NCBI GenBank assembly: GCA_020403455.1
Contig: JADBXP010000001.1
Span: forward strand, 1 to 64,000
Length of the DNA stretch: 64,000 bases
Origin: Chitinophagaceae bacterium
GTDB taxonomy: Bacteria; Bacteroidota; Bacteroidia; Chitinophagales; Chitinophagaceae
Direction: 5' to 3'
Part shown: positions 25,201 through 40,200 of the stretch, piece after piece
Layout: every line of letters begins with the position of its first letter
How positions within the stretch are numbered: position 1 is the first letter of the stretch
Position numbers and translations under genes: made by a program
Notes under the pieces: generated by a model
Databases searched by the model: none
What the model was told of the DNA's origin: nothing
The model's input: only the letters and a program-made list of their open reading frames with translations

Positions 25201-28200
25201 CCAGGTCATTCTTTCTACTTCTGCAGTGTAATCAATTTGTTTGACATCTTTGATGATGTGCTTGATCAACTGTTCAAACATTTGTAAAATGTCTTCCTGT
25301 TCCACGAATGCCATCTCACAATCTATCTGGGTAAACTCCGGTTGTCTGTCGGCTCTCAGGTCTTCATCACGGAAACATTTTACTATCTGATAATACCTAT
25401 CATAACCACTAACCATCAACAACTGTTTGAATGTTTGCGGTGATTGCGGCAATGCATAGAACTGACCGGGATTCATCCGAGAAGGCACCACGAAGTCTCT
25501 TGCTCCTTCAGGTGTGGATTTAATCAGGAATGGAGTTTCAATGTCCATGAATCCCTGCTGGTGGAGGAAATTACGGGCAGACCTGTTCACAGCGTACCTG
25601 AGTTCCAGGTTTTTCCTGACAGCATTTCTGCGTAAGTCAAGAAAACGATATTTCATCCTCAAATCATCCCCGCCATCCGTATCATCCTGAATGGTAAATG
25701 GAGGTACTGCTGAAGCATTTAAAATTTTAAATGATTGAACAGTTACTTCGATATCTCCTGTAAGAATCTGAGGATTTTTATTGGAACGCTCAGTCACCAA
25801 ACCCGTTGCCTGCAAAACAAATTCCCTTCCAACCGGCTGCTCCGTTAATTGTTGATTGAGTTCCTCTCCAAAGAGCAACTGAGTTATGCCATATCGATCT
25901 CTTAGATCAATAAAAGTGATGGATCCGAATTTGCGAATGGTTTGTACCCAGCCGGCAAGGGTAACTTCCTGATGAACATGACCCAATCTTAATTCCCCAC
26001 AGGTGTGCGAACGATACATATACTAAAATTTCATGACCAGAACTGAAATGCTCCGGATGGTCACCGGAACCATTTGATGCCGCAAATATAGCCCAATTGC
26101 TGCATGCTTTTTTTCTCCCTGTTTAACTGAATTCTTCCATCTTTGCACCATGTTCTTCCTTCGATTAACCCCCCGAATTTCTGTTTCCCTGCTTTTTTTT
26201 GCTGCCGGACTCACTTTTGCCAGTTGGGCCAGTCGAATTCCGGATGTGCAACAGTTGTATCAGCTGGGCAATGGGGCATTGGGGGCTGTTTTATTTGCTC
26301 TTCCCGCCGGATCACTGATCAGCCTGCCACTGTGGGGTTGGATGATCGCCAAAAATGGGAGTAAAAAAATGTCTGCTGTGGGGTTACTTCTCTACCCGGT
26401 CTTACTGTGTATTATTCCTTTGATGACAACCACCTGGCAGTTATGGCTCTTGTTGTTCCTCTTCGGCATGACGGGAAACCTTTGCAACATTGCCATCAAT
26501 ACACAGGCAGTAGGGGTGGAAAAAAGTTATGATCGGTCTATCATGGCAACTTTTCACGCCATCTGGAGTCTGGCAGGTTTTACTGGTGCATTTCTGGGAA
26601 ATCTTTTGATTAGCTGGAATGTGTCACTCTTACTCCATTTTGGCATCATTGCAATTACTACCTATGCATTGTTGTTATCCGGACTTCCCCGACTGATCAA
26701 GGGAGATGGAGGAGCGGTAACCAGCAGTGGTTGGGTTCTTCCCGGCAAAGAATTAATGTTATTGGGATGCATCGCCTTTTGTTGCATGGCCTGTGAGGGT
26801 ACCATGTTTGACTGGAGCGGTGTTTATTTCCAGCATGTATTGAGGGTACCGAAAAGTCAGGTGGCACTTGGATATGCTGCCTTCATGAGTACCATGGCAG
26901 GTGGGAGATTTCTTGGCGATTGGTTCATCAATCGTTTGGGGAATAGAATGGTCTTGCGTGTAAGTGGTTTATTGATAACCTCCGGTCTGCTGCTTTCAGT
27001 TCTTTTTCCTGCTTTGGTAACTGCTACCATTGGTTTTATGTTGGTGGGATTAGGCGTTTCTTCAGTAATTCCGGTTGTTTACAGCAATGCGGGTAAATCA
27101 GCCGACTTATCTCCTTCAGTTGCATTGGCCACGGTTTCCAGTATCGGATTTATTGGCTTTCTCATTGGCCCACCCATCATAGGGTTCATCGCAGAAATGT
27201 TCAGTCTTCGCTGGTCTTTTACTTTGATAGCTTTACTTGGACTGGGAACGACATTTTTTTCCGGACTGGTCAAACTGGAAAAATAGTGGCAGCAAAAAAT
27301 TACATGGTCTCTGCTTCTTCCGGATTTCTGGGTTTCCAGATCAGATAGTAGTAACCAATTATAATTAAGCCTGCAATAAAAGGTATCAGAGCCAGTTGCT
27401 TGTAGGTGAACCCGCCACCGATGGATACATTATCCAGGTGAATGAATTCAGTAATCATCCACAATGAGTTAGCTGAAATCCATAAAGTGATAGCAAGGTT
27501 GTGGCACAATTCAGACACTATGTTCCGGGTTCTCCAGGCAATTACTATCGAAATGATGAGTGTTGGAATGATAAATATGGTTCCCAATAATTTCCAACCC
27601 ATGCACCAGGATACATCTTTGAATAGCCAGAAAATGATGTGAAGATTTTCCATTTTTCTGTACTGTATCGGAATCTTGTATAAAGAGTTCGATACGCGGG
27701 GTGGTGTATCCATTTCGATTAGTGGGGCTCTATTTCAGTGAAAGAGGTTGTTTTTGATTGGAGTAAAAATAACGATTCAGTGAATAAATCGGGACAAAAT
27801 TTTTGAGAAACGGGATATGTCGGCCTGAGGGTGGATGGGAAGCCCGTGAATCAGGTGATTTGCGAGCTCCCGGGCGAACCAGGGTGCCAGCGAGCAACCC
27901 TTGGTGCCCATGCCATTTAAAATTCCTACGGAACTGTATTGAGGATGTAAGCCAACAAATGGTCTGCGTTCCATATTCGCAGGTCGCAGTGACGCTTTGT
28001 GGTCCAATAATTCGAATGGCAACTTCAGCCATGCTTTTAATGTGTTATTGACCCGATCCCGAAAAGCATCCGTAGGTTGGTCATCTTCAAAATCCCATTC
28101 GTACGTTGATCCAATCCAAAAAATATCCTCATTCCAAGGCACGATGGTAAGTCCACACTTATAAATCTGACCAGAAGGAAGACCAGGTATGCGTGCCCAT

Positions 28201-31200
28201 ATCACTTCTCCCTTGTTGGCAACAAATGGGAGGGCAGCAAACATATGAAATTGGTTGCCTGCTGCTCCGTCACAGAATAAAACTTTGTTGGCTTTTATAT
28301 CCCTGTAAACAACATTGTTTTCTTTGATCACCAGTTCTTCGTGATAAAAAACTTCTTCTCTTATTGTGTTCTTTTCAATCAATATAGATCGCCAGCCTTC
28401 CAAGAGTGCATTGATGTTTATCAGTAAGGCAGGTTTGATTTCTCCGGGTGGGAATGCGAAATGGAAAAAATGCTTCCATTGATCGGTGTTGGCCGGAATT
28501 CCCAGCAGTGATTCCTCTGCCATTCTTTCCTGAAAAGCAAGATGCATTTGGGCTGTAACAGGAAAATCTAGGATGCTCGTTTCTGTCAATAAGGGTTTAC
28601 CTAACAACAATTCCCAACTCTTATAGGCATCCTTTGCCAACGGCATGAATTTGTCAATTTCCCATGTCTTCACCAGCCTCCTTCCTGTCACGGGATTGAT
28701 GATGCCGCTAGCAACCCGGGATGCTGTGTTGGGCCTCTCTTTATCAATCACGAGAACATCACATCCTGCTTCCAGCAGGTATCTACTGAGGAAACTACCA
28801 CAGATACCCTGTCCTATAATCAGGTAATCAACATTCATGTTACAAATATCCGGATTAATCTCCAACACGGATGGTAGTGGAGGTAGTGTGTGCTTGGAAC
28901 TCAGGTGCATACAGACTTTGTAGTCTGGCCATTCCAAAAGAAAATTCACCCGGATGGGTCAGGAAAGAGGAGTAATCAATCATGTAGGTTCCTTTCTCTA
29001 TCCTGCGGAAGAAGAAACCTGTATGTGTATCCAGTGTTGTCTGATAATAAGCCAGACCATCTTGTTGATGGTATGCACTGATTACATCTTCAGGCTCACT
29101 TCCTGCAGCCCGCATGTCTTTTAGGAAAACAAATTCCATGGACCGACGACAGGTTATGATTAATCTTGTTACAATGCGGTCTCCCTTTCGTAGGTTGCTC
29201 ATTGCAGTCAATGGCTCCAGCATATTTCCTGTAGAACTTTTTTTGGAGACAAATAATTTTTTCTGAATACTCCAATCAGGATGTTGGCTGTCTTTGATGC
29301 GGTCGAGGTTTTCCAGGTATTGCCAATAAACAGCTCCAGAAACAGGACCGGCTGTTGCACTTTGAAGTGTTGATTTTTTATCGCCACTCATCTGTACGGT
29401 GATGCTTCCCATCGAGTTATCGACTTTTTTTCCCTCCACTACTTGTCTGAAATATCCTGTACCGGCTTCTGATTGCTCTTGACTAACACGGTAACTCATT
29501 TTACCTATTGTAACTTCTACCTGTGGATTATCGGTGGGGAGCGCAGTAGGCAGTGATGACAACAAGGCATAACAGGCTTCGGCGGTGGCAGGGGTTGTTG
29601 CCCACTGACTGGTTCTCTTTTGTTGCAACATCCAGCGAATGATAGAGTCAATGTCTTTTTGATAAGAATTTTTCGAGAGGGTTCCTGCTTTTTTGAGGAT
29701 AGTCAGCATCTGTGTAGCCATGCTAAGATGGGTGGTATAACCACCCCTGTAACCAGAATACTTCCAATACATGCCTTGTGAAGAATCGCGCACGGCAATC
29801 TCCAAAAGAGAGGGAATTAATTTTTGAAAAGCAGTGTCCTTTTCTTTTCCATTCACCATGATTTCTGCCAGCTGACTTTGTTGCAATGGTGCATAGAAAC
29901 GCCAATTGCGGGTTGCGAGTTGACGCAAGTACTCAAATTCCGAAGCATATCTGTTGGAAATATCATTGAAATGAGACCGGATTTGAAGATAGTGAATCCA
30001 GTGGTCGGGTAGAGTATAGCGTGTGGTGATTTCTTTTTTAGATAGACTACGATCATAGAAAACATGCAGGGAACTATCAAGGTAGCGAAGTGCCGAAGAA
30101 AGCATGGGTTGCCATTTGTTCAGAGGGTAAGCTTCTACAGCATTTAGTTCATTCAACTTCTTAATGCCTGCCACGATATAAAGTGTGGTAACCTCATCGG
30201 GCTGACCACCTTCCAGCCAACTAAATCCTCCCGAACTGTTCTGGAATTTTTGAAGTGATGGGAGGAGAGTTGTTACTTCACTGCCCATTTGAGTTTTATC
30301 GAGCAGCCGGCTCAGTGATTCCAGTTGTTGTTCCTCCCTTGCTGCCTCTTTCAGCCAGGGAGTTTCCCGGTTTAAGGTTGATGAGAGGTGGGCGGCTTTC
30401 TCAAAACGGTTCTTGGTATTGGTTGAGTCCTGCTTCCACTGCTGAAGGGTAGATTGAATAAAAGGATATTGATGTAAAGTGAAAGCGGCCAGCAGGTTGC
30501 CATAGATTCTGTTCCAAATTTGTTCTGCACTGGGTTGGTCATTTTCTATCAGCAAGGGCAGTGCTTTTACAACATACCAGGCAGGACGTGTTGCTATCTC
30601 CCACTGCATATTTTGGTGGGTAAGGGTAGCACTGTTGTTATTGAGTAAATTAGGAAATTGGATGGTCTGCCTTGAGTCTCCCTGTAACCAGAAAGAGCGC
30701 GATTCAGTGACCAATGTCCGGTTTGTAATTACCGGTAAAATATTTTGTTCGCCGTCTGACAGGTTACCTGATTTGGCTTTGATGCGCCAGATGAGGGGTT
30801 GGTTGAAGCCATAGGGTACCTGAATCGGAAACTTTATGATACTTGTTTTTCCGGCTGCCACTGTAAAATATTGTACCGGAAATACATGGTTGAACCAGCC
30901 ATCAACAGGTTTTTCTGTTGCGGCATTGATTAATTCAAGGACCACCTGGCCGGTCAACTCACTATCCCCACTATTTGCAATTTGGGTAATCAATTCAATC
31001 TGATCGCCCTCTCTCAGGAAACGGGGCATCTGTGGTATTACCATCAGTTGTTTACGTGTCTCTATTTCCGTGACATAAAATCCAGTTTGCAGTGATCGGG
31101 TATGAGCGAAATTCATCCATTTCCATCGGGTGAGTGATTCAGGAAGTGTAAATTGTATGGAGTAGTTGCCACTGCTGTCTGCATATACTTCAGGTAGGAA

Positions 31201-34200
31201 GAAAGCAGTTTCCTGTAATTGTTGGCGCACTGTAAAATCATCTGCCAACTGAGGTGTTGCCTTGCTAACTATATCAGACAATTCGGTATGATTTTCCGTT
31301 GATATATCAGAGGTAAGAGCATCATTCATCTGGCCACTGATCTTAATGTTAGCAGGGGCATAATGTACTTTAAAAACTACATCTTCTTCAATAATATCAT
31401 CAAAAATGGGTAACACAAACGATTTGCCATCTATTTTTCTCTCACGATTTTGATTCACCAGTTCGTAAGCAGTCCGGGCGAATCTATCAGGTTGTATGAC
31501 AGGAAAATTAGAATTTCCTATTTCAGGAGTATAATAACTGAAGGAACTTGTTCTTGAAAAGTTATGTAAGAAAGTAAATGGATAAAACCCGATGTTGGGG
31601 ATCCCGAAACTATTCCAATTCCAGGAGTGTGTTGCCAGTGCATCGAGTGAGGCATCATAGAGGGCTGTTAGCAATTCTGCTGCTACCTTTTCGCCGCTAG
31701 TATTTTTAATTTCTACTGTCCATTTTTCCTTGCTGCCGGGTTCCAGTGGATTGCGGAAAGTTGAAGTACTAATGGATAGATGTTGATTAGCCGGTTGCAC
31801 TTCCCACTCGAAAGAATGTGAGTAGTTTCGATTGTTTTGGATGAAGGCAAGATGATAATAAAACTTGCCGGCTTGTTTTGTTTTTTCCTTAAAACTAAAT
31901 TCTTTACTTGTCAATGGCTGGCTATAGACTCCAATAATATCTTTGTTGGGATCAATTTTGATCATCAGTAAGTGGGCATCTGATTCTGCTAAAGTCAGAC
32001 TCCCCTCCATGAAATCACCTACCTCGATTTGCTGCTCGTTTTGATACCAAACCGCATTGTTGAAAACCACATTCTTGTTTCCGCTTTGATGTATTATTTG
32101 AAAATGCGCTACGTTTTCTATGATTTTGCCGGACACCGGATCATGGGTGGTTGTGACCATTCGATAAAAGCCCGGTTCAGGCATTTGATTGCTTAAATCG
32201 AGGGTGCCGTTTTTTCGTGTGATGAAACTATCATTCGCTATTATTCTTACTCTTTGCCAGTTGGCAGGATTTAACTCATCACCATATTCATCCAAAGGAA
32301 ATTTTTCTCTGAAAATTGTCTCACTCAAAATAACCTGGTCCGGTGCTTCCCAATATTTTTTTCTTAGTGACTTTTTGGGTGCCTGCAATGAGTAGAGAGC
32401 AACTTTTACAGGTGAACTGATCTTTTCACCACTCAGATTACCCGTAAAAAGACGGATATTCTTCCAGTCTTTTTCCCCCATCACTTCCTTGATTTGCCAT
32501 TCGAAAAAGACAGATTGACTACCTGCATATATAATGGTTTGGGCGGTTCTGCTTTCACCGGATGCATCTGTTACATCTGCTGTGATTTCAAAATTGAATG
32601 GCCCAAGTTCATCAGTGCTTTTTTCTTCTTCAGTCAATGGTGAAAACTGTATCCTAAATCTACCCTCTTTATCTGTTTGTGTAATACCCGATCCAATTTC
32701 AATTGAGCCGGATCGGGAACCTCTCCATGCATACCTCAAGGATCGAATGATTCTATACTTTACATTGGCATTTTCTAAAATGTTTCCTGCAAAGCTTCGG
32801 GTATATCCAAGCATTTGAATACTATCCAATAATGAATAACTCTGCTTGGGATCTTCCCATGCTACAGTAAACCGGGGTCTTTTGTACTCTTCAACAAGTA
32901 GGGTGGCCAGTTGATAACGGGATGCGGAGGAAACAATCGAAAAATTACCGGTAAGTCTGTCTTTAGGTATTTCGAAATTACCATGGCAGGACCCAAAATT
33001 ATTCAGGCTTTTTTCGACTGAGTCAATGTTAATGCCCTGTCCATCTTTTAGATAAAACTTAAGTTTGGTTCCCTCTGGCATTAATGCAGGAGCAGATGAA
33101 CCTGTATCTTTTAGCGAACCAATCGCTTTCCAGAAAACGATTTGTCCGGGTCGAAAAATTTTCCTGTCTGTAAAAATTTGTACCCTGCTTTCCCTTTTAC
33201 CCTCCCGATTGTTCTTGATTCTGGTTGTTTCATCTGTTCCACCAAAAATTTGACCCAATAACAACAATTCTTCCTGTTGATATTTTATCGAAAGCCCATT
33301 GGCGGGTTCATTGGTATAGTTGAAATAAAATTGTCCTGAAGTATCGCTGAGACCCTTTGCATTATTAATCTTTCTGAAACCTATTCCGTCAGAAGATGAG
33401 TAACTCGAATAAAACTGGAAGGCGACTTTGGGTAGCGGTTTCCCGGTATTTCGATGCAATGCTATCCAATTATTTCCATGCTGAACTGTGGCAATTGAAG
33501 ACACCTGAAAGGGTGTTAAACAGATGGTTGCTGCATTGTCATTGAGTTCTTTTTGTGTGGCTGTAATGAGCAGGTATTGTCCGGCTGGAAGGGGATCCAG
33601 GTAAATTTCAGTCCTATGTTTTCGAAAATCTCCCTGTCCGGGAAGGATCCATTTTTTTTCCTGCAACGCTTTTTTTGCAATGAGTGCAGCTTCACTGGGT
33701 TTTTTCTGTCTGTTGTATTTTTCCCATTCGTCGGAGTTCAGCGCCACCACACGAACATAAACCTGAGGAGTATTTTGATATTCAATCAGGGTCAGCAGAG
33801 GTTCTCCCGGCAGATAAATCGCCTCCATAGTGGCCTCAATTGATTGGCGACGGATTTCTGCCTGTAGGTTTTGTAAAGCAATGGTTTCAGGGGTTTTAAC
33901 AACTTTTTTTTGTAAAGCAATGGAGAGAAGTGAGTCGGCTGTTAGGAGACCATTACTGCCTGTTTTTTTGATACTTCTGTCCCTCTCATTTTTTATTTCT
34001 ATAGATGCTAATGAGTAAACAGCCAGGACAGTCGCCGGGTTGTCGGGATATGATTGAATGATTTGTTGTAATCCCTTTTTGTATTCATCCTGCCGGGAAG
34101 GTGAAGACCCGGTTTGTTGCCAGGCCCATTCTAGTCTGTCGATGTGCAGCGCAATGCCTAATTGGGGCTCTTTTTTATTGGCCTGAGCAGCTATGAGTGC

Positions 34201-37200
34201 TTGATAGTCTTTGAGAACTAACATTTCAGCAGAGGAGTCCTTAGCGGGGAGTGTAGTTGAATTAAAACGGTTTGGTTCAAGAAAAGCCAGTGATTGCCAG
34301 GTGGAGGAAGATGGCGGTAGATAAGCAGAGACAATCGGATTTTTATCGTACGATAATTTCTCGAGTAAGATCAATTCATACCAATTCGTTGGCTGCAATG
34401 ATCCGCTTCCCTTGTAAATAATGGCATTGATAGCTCTCACCGGCATCTTTTTTAATAGTTCCGGTCGTGCCAAGGCTTTTGCATAAGCCTGTACAATCGC
34501 TTTATTGAAATCACTGCTGTTCCATTGGTGAATATCGGCGGAAGCAGCTAACCTTACAGGTTTTCTTTGATCAATGTTCCATCGATTTTTTTTGTAGAAA
34601 CGTTGGTATTGATCTGAAAGCATGGCTTGCAGTACCATTGCCGTTAGTGGATCTTTTTGTTGACTGATTTCTTTTCTGAGTCTTTTAATGGCCACTTCAT
34701 TTCCGGGCTCGTTGAGTTGCTGCTCCAGTGTCATCTGATAGAGCAAGCATTTGAGCTGTTGGGGACCTAGATTATCTCGTACTGCCTTCTGATAGAGTAG
34801 ATTAACTTTTTCCAGTGCTGTCTTGGGTAATCGGCTGATGGTGATGGTGGAATCAATATCCAGCCAATCTCGATTATAAGTACTATCTCCGGTTTGTGCC
34901 TGCACGGCAAAAACTGATGCAATAGATAATACTAATAAGGAAATGGCGTACTTCCACATATGCTTCGGTTGATTCGGTTTTTCCGAAGATGCATGGATTT
35001 TACAATTGCACAGGCAATTTGCGAATTTAACAAATGGAGCGGCTGGAATTGCAGCCGTTAGAAAAAAGGGGAAAAGTCCTGTACGGAAAAAGTGTTACTT
35101 CTTTAAAACAGCAGCCATGGTTTTACCGATGTCTGCCGGACTCGCAACAACGTGGATACCGCATTCAGCCATGATCTTCATCTTGGCTGCGGCTGTGTCG
35201 TCTGCCCCACCAATAATGGCTCCGGCATGACCCATGCGACGGCCGGGAGGTGCTGTTTGTCCGGCAATAAATCCAACCACCGGTTTGCGGCTATTGTCCT
35301 TAATCCATTTGGCAGCATCAGCTTCCATGCTACCTCCGATTTCACCAATCATGATAATGCCATCGGTTTCAGGGTCATTCATTAATAATTCTACCGCATC
35401 ACGGGTAGGGGTTCCGATAATGGGGTCACCACCAATTCCTATGGCAGTGCTGATACCCATACCTGCTTTTACCACCTGGTCAGCTGCTTCATATGTCAAG
35501 GTTCCACTCTTTGAAACGATACCGATACGGCCGGATTTAAAAATGAAGCCGGGCATTATTCCGACTTTGGCTTCGCCCGCAGTGATTACCCCGGGGCAGT
35601 TCGGTCCAATCAAACGTGTCTTGGTTGTTAGGAGGTAGTTTTTCACTTTCACCATATCCTGCACAGGAATTCCTTCCGTAATACAAACTACTAGTCCGAT
35701 GCCAGCCTCCGCAGCTTCCATAATGGCATCAGCAGCAAATGCAGGTGGAACGAAAATAATGCTTACGTCAGCTCCCGTTGCTTTTACTCCCTCTGCTACT
35801 GTATTGAATACAGGTTTATCTAAATGGGTTGTTCCTCCTTTGCCTGGAGTGACCCCACCTACAACCCCTGTTCCATACTCGATCATTTGAGTAGCATGAA
35901 AAGTACCTTCCGTACCGGTAAATCCTTGTACCAGTATGCGGGAATTTTTATTGACTAAAACTGACATATGGGAATTGAATTAAGTTCGCCGCAAAAATAG
36001 GCGAAAACGACGTTGAAATAACAGGGTTAAGGAAAGTTTAGGGATTTTTGCCTCCGTTGATGAACAAAAAAAAGCCAGCCGGAGTTATTCCGACTGGCTG
36101 GACAAGAGCCGATAAAAATTATTGTTTGTAAAACTGGGCACTGTCTCTGCCATAGGCATTGCCTACCCGAAGGAAGTAAAGTCCGGGATTTAACCTGTCA
36201 GCAGAGATTTCCAGGATATTATTACCTGATGCCAATTCCTTTTTGAAACTCATTTTTGGGTTCCCATTCACATCATATACCGTGAATTCTGTTGAGATGT
36301 TGGGTAACCTGCTCCAAACTGTCACGGCCATTTTGGTTTGTACGGGGTTCGGATTGATGCTGACAATTTTCAGGTAGTTGATAGCTATTCCGGGTGTATT
36401 GGTGGTATCTAATACCCTCACATCTTTACAAACATCGGCTACACAGCCCTTACTGGTTTTTACCTGAAGACAAACCCTGTAGGTACCTGCTGTCCGGTAA
36501 ACCTTTTCTGGGTTTACGACATTGCCGGTCATCAGTGAGTTATCTCCAAAGCTCCAGATCCGTTGTGTGATTGTATCACCGGATGTAGTTGTACTTGCAC
36601 CACTGGCAAATTGTATTTTGTTTGGCGCAGTTTGTTCGAACTTGAAGTCAGCTACCGCCTTGCAAATGGGCTGGATGGTGAAGGTAACTGCATATTTGCT
36701 TTCGCAACCTGACCGGGTTTTGATCACCAAATAAGCTGTGTAGGTTCCCGGCTTGAGATAATCGAATTTAACTTCTACTTCGTTTCCACGATAAGTAGGT
36801 CCGCTGGTGGCATTACCCAGGTACCAGGTTCTGCTGATGATGCTGTCGTTTGTGCCTCCAATCGTCGGTGCTCCGGTAGAAGCAGCGCTATTGAAATAAA
36901 CTACTGTTCCATTGATGCTGTATTCAAATAGGGCTTTACAATTGTAGGGTGCTATGCTCGAGTCGCTGACATTGATTTCAAAACAACTTTCACTCACACA
37001 TCCTCTTCTGGATTTAGCAACCAAACATACCTTGTATTTACCGGCTTTGGTATATGTTTTTACAGGTCTTTCATCATTGCCTTCATTGAAAGTGCCGTCA
37101 CCAAAATTCCAGGAACGTTTTACAATGCTGTCACCGGCTATCAATCCGGCATGTTCTGCCCTAAATTGATACGAGAGTCCGCTCTGTCTTCCAACACCGA

Positions 37201-40200
37201 TGCGGGTTTCGAAGCGACAATCTTGCGGACGGATAATTATCGTTGTAGTATACTTGCTTTCGCATCCCTTTTTTGTTTTGATGTAAAGAATTACGGGATA
37301 TGTTCCCGGTTGATTGAAGATGTGACGGATGCTTTCCTGATTTCCGGGTACTTCTATTCCACGGGTGTTGCTGCCAAAGTACCAGATGCGTTGTACAATG
37401 CTGTCTCCATTGGTTCCCATTACTCCGCCGGAGGCTGTTGAACGACCACTGTTGAAGTAAACCACACTGTCTTTTACTTCATAGCTGAAAAGAGCTTTAC
37501 AATCTACCGGCGTGGCAAAACTGTCCTTTGCTTCCACTGTAACGCATGCCTCACTGCTGCAACCCCTGGCTGTTCTGGTATAAACACATACCGTGTACTT
37601 GCCGGCCTGGCGATAAGCTTTGTATGGACGACCCTGACTTTGATCGAGTGAAGTGCCATCACCGAATTTCCAGATAGTGCTTACAATACTGTCACCGTTG
37701 TTAACATTTGTAACCAATCTTTCAAACAAAAATTCCAGTCCGCTGCTTTTCACCACCACAGCTTTGGTACTGAGGTTGCAATTCTGATTCAGTAGAGTGA
37801 TGCTTTGTTCTAATTTGCTCTCACAACCACTTCTTGTTTTTATCACCAGCTTTATTTTATAATTGCCGGGACGTTCAAACAATTGGCGAAGTACAACCAG
37901 GTTGTTACTGGTAGATGGAACAAGTGTGTCATTGATGTACCAGCTTCTGCTGATGATGCTATCACGTATACCGTTGGGCATTGCACCCGCGGTTGATTGC
38001 TCACTGGAGAACCAGGCAGCAAGCCCTTCACTTTTAGTAGTAAAGAATGCTCTGCAAGCTGTGTTAGAGATTGAACTGTCTTTGACGCGAACAGCAATAC
38101 AAGCTTCACCTGTGCATCCGTATTTGGTTTTGAATTGCAGACAAACCCGGTAGGTACCTGAATCTTTGTATTTCTTAACCGGACTGATTTCATTTCCATC
38201 TATGCTACTGCCATCCCCGAAGGTCCAGCTGCGCTTGATGATGGAGTCTCCGGCAGCCAGATTGTCTTCAACAGAGCTAAACTGAAGATAAAGTCCTGCC
38301 TGTCTTTTAATAAATACTTTGGAAATAACGCTGCAAGGTTGCTCTTTAACAACTACAGTGTTGGTTATTTTGCTCTCACAACCCCTTTGTGTTTTTATTA
38401 ATAAAGTAACCTGATAGTTGCCCGGGCCGGGGAATGCATGGCGAACATTGATTTCATTGCCAGTTACAGGGGCTGTTCTGTCGCCAAACAACCATGTTCT
38501 CGCTACGATGCTGTCACCGGGAGCGGCCTTGCTGTTGGCACTCAGGAAGCCATACTGAAACAAGGTGGGAGAGGAGGTAACTGGAGCAAAAGTGAAAGAG
38601 GCATTACATGCCATAGTTGTCGGTGAGCCGCAAAGCACAAAATTGCTTTCAATTACGCGGGTACTTCCGGGAATCATTCTGTGCATAAACATTCGACCAT
38701 TGCAGTCGGTTGTTTGTACGGTAATGAAACGGATTTCTGCTCCGCAACTAACGGAATCAATGTAGAATCCGTTGGCATTGGTTTGAACCTTTTTTTGGAG
38801 GTTACATCCCGGGGCACCGGATTCAGCTGAGATGTACAGCACTTTTCCTGCCAGAGGACGCCTGTTATCATCAGTAACAGTTCCCTTAATGATGAATGTG
38901 CCTGCCAGGAGGTCGGTCTGGATGCCTAACCCTAACACGAGCAAGAGGTGAATGAAATACTTTTTCATAGAATTTGGATTTTCTAATGAAATAGATACCA
39001 ATTGAGTAAGAAATGCAGCCTTTTAAGTTCAAAAAGTTGAACTGAAACCGAAAAAAAAGGCGAGAAAACAGGATAAATCCCTTCTGAATACCCTGATATT
39101 CCTGCTGTAAATCAGTTTTATTTCAGCACCATTGCCTACTTTTGCCGCACTTTAGTTAAAACTATAATTATGGCAACCACTTCCGACATCAGCCGTGGCA
39201 TGATACTTAAATTGGACGGCAGTCTGTATTCTGTAGTAGAATTTGGCGAAAACAAGACTGCCCGGGCGGCGGCAAAAGTTTGGGCAAAGCTCAAAGGCGT
39301 AGACAACAAACGCACCATCGAAAAGACTTGGAACAGCGGTGAAAACATATTTCCTGTTCGTGTAGAAAAAAAGACCTTTCAATTCCTCTATAAAGACGAC
39401 AGCGGGTTCAACCTCATGAACAACGAGACTTTCGAGCAGATTGCTCTTGCCGAGGAAATGATCGATGCACCACAGTTTTTGAAAGATGGTTCAGAAGTGT
39501 TCGTTTTTATCAATGCAGAAACGGAACAACCAATTGGCGCTGAGCTTCCCGAGAAGATTGTTGTAAAAATTACTTACTGTGAGCCGGGCTTACGTGGTGA
39601 TACTGCTACCCGTGCCCTGAAAGCAGCAACTGTGGAAACTGGCGCTACGGTGATGGTACCCTTGTTCGTTGAAGACGGAGAACTGATTCGGGTTAACACC
39701 AAAGACGGTAGCTATGTAGAGCGTGTGAAGGAGGGGAAAGAGTAATTTTTCGAGCGCCTGATTTTTGCTATTTTTTCAATTTTTATTGAATTTCGACGCA
39801 TTTTTGGCCATTTTTGGCTCAAAACAACCTATTTTTGCCCTCATTTCGTCCAAATCCATCTATCCTGTAAAAAGCCGGTTTTTTAACAAAACCGGGGTAG
39901 AAATACCCACGCATTGCCATTGATTAATCGGGGCTTACCCCAAAAAAAAGCTTTTTATGGACCTCAAACAAATCCACGAACTAATCAAAATCATCAACAA
40001 GAGCAACATTGGTGAAATCAGTATAGAAGATAAAGATGGTAAGGTAACCATCAAGCAGAAAGAGGAACAAGTAATTGCTCAGGCAGCCGCACCGGTTCAC
40101 CAGGTTTATCATACGGCACCTCCGGCACCAGCACCTGCAGCTGCCCCCGCAGTAACTTCAGCTGCTCCAGCACCTGCACCCGCACAAGATAATTTAATCA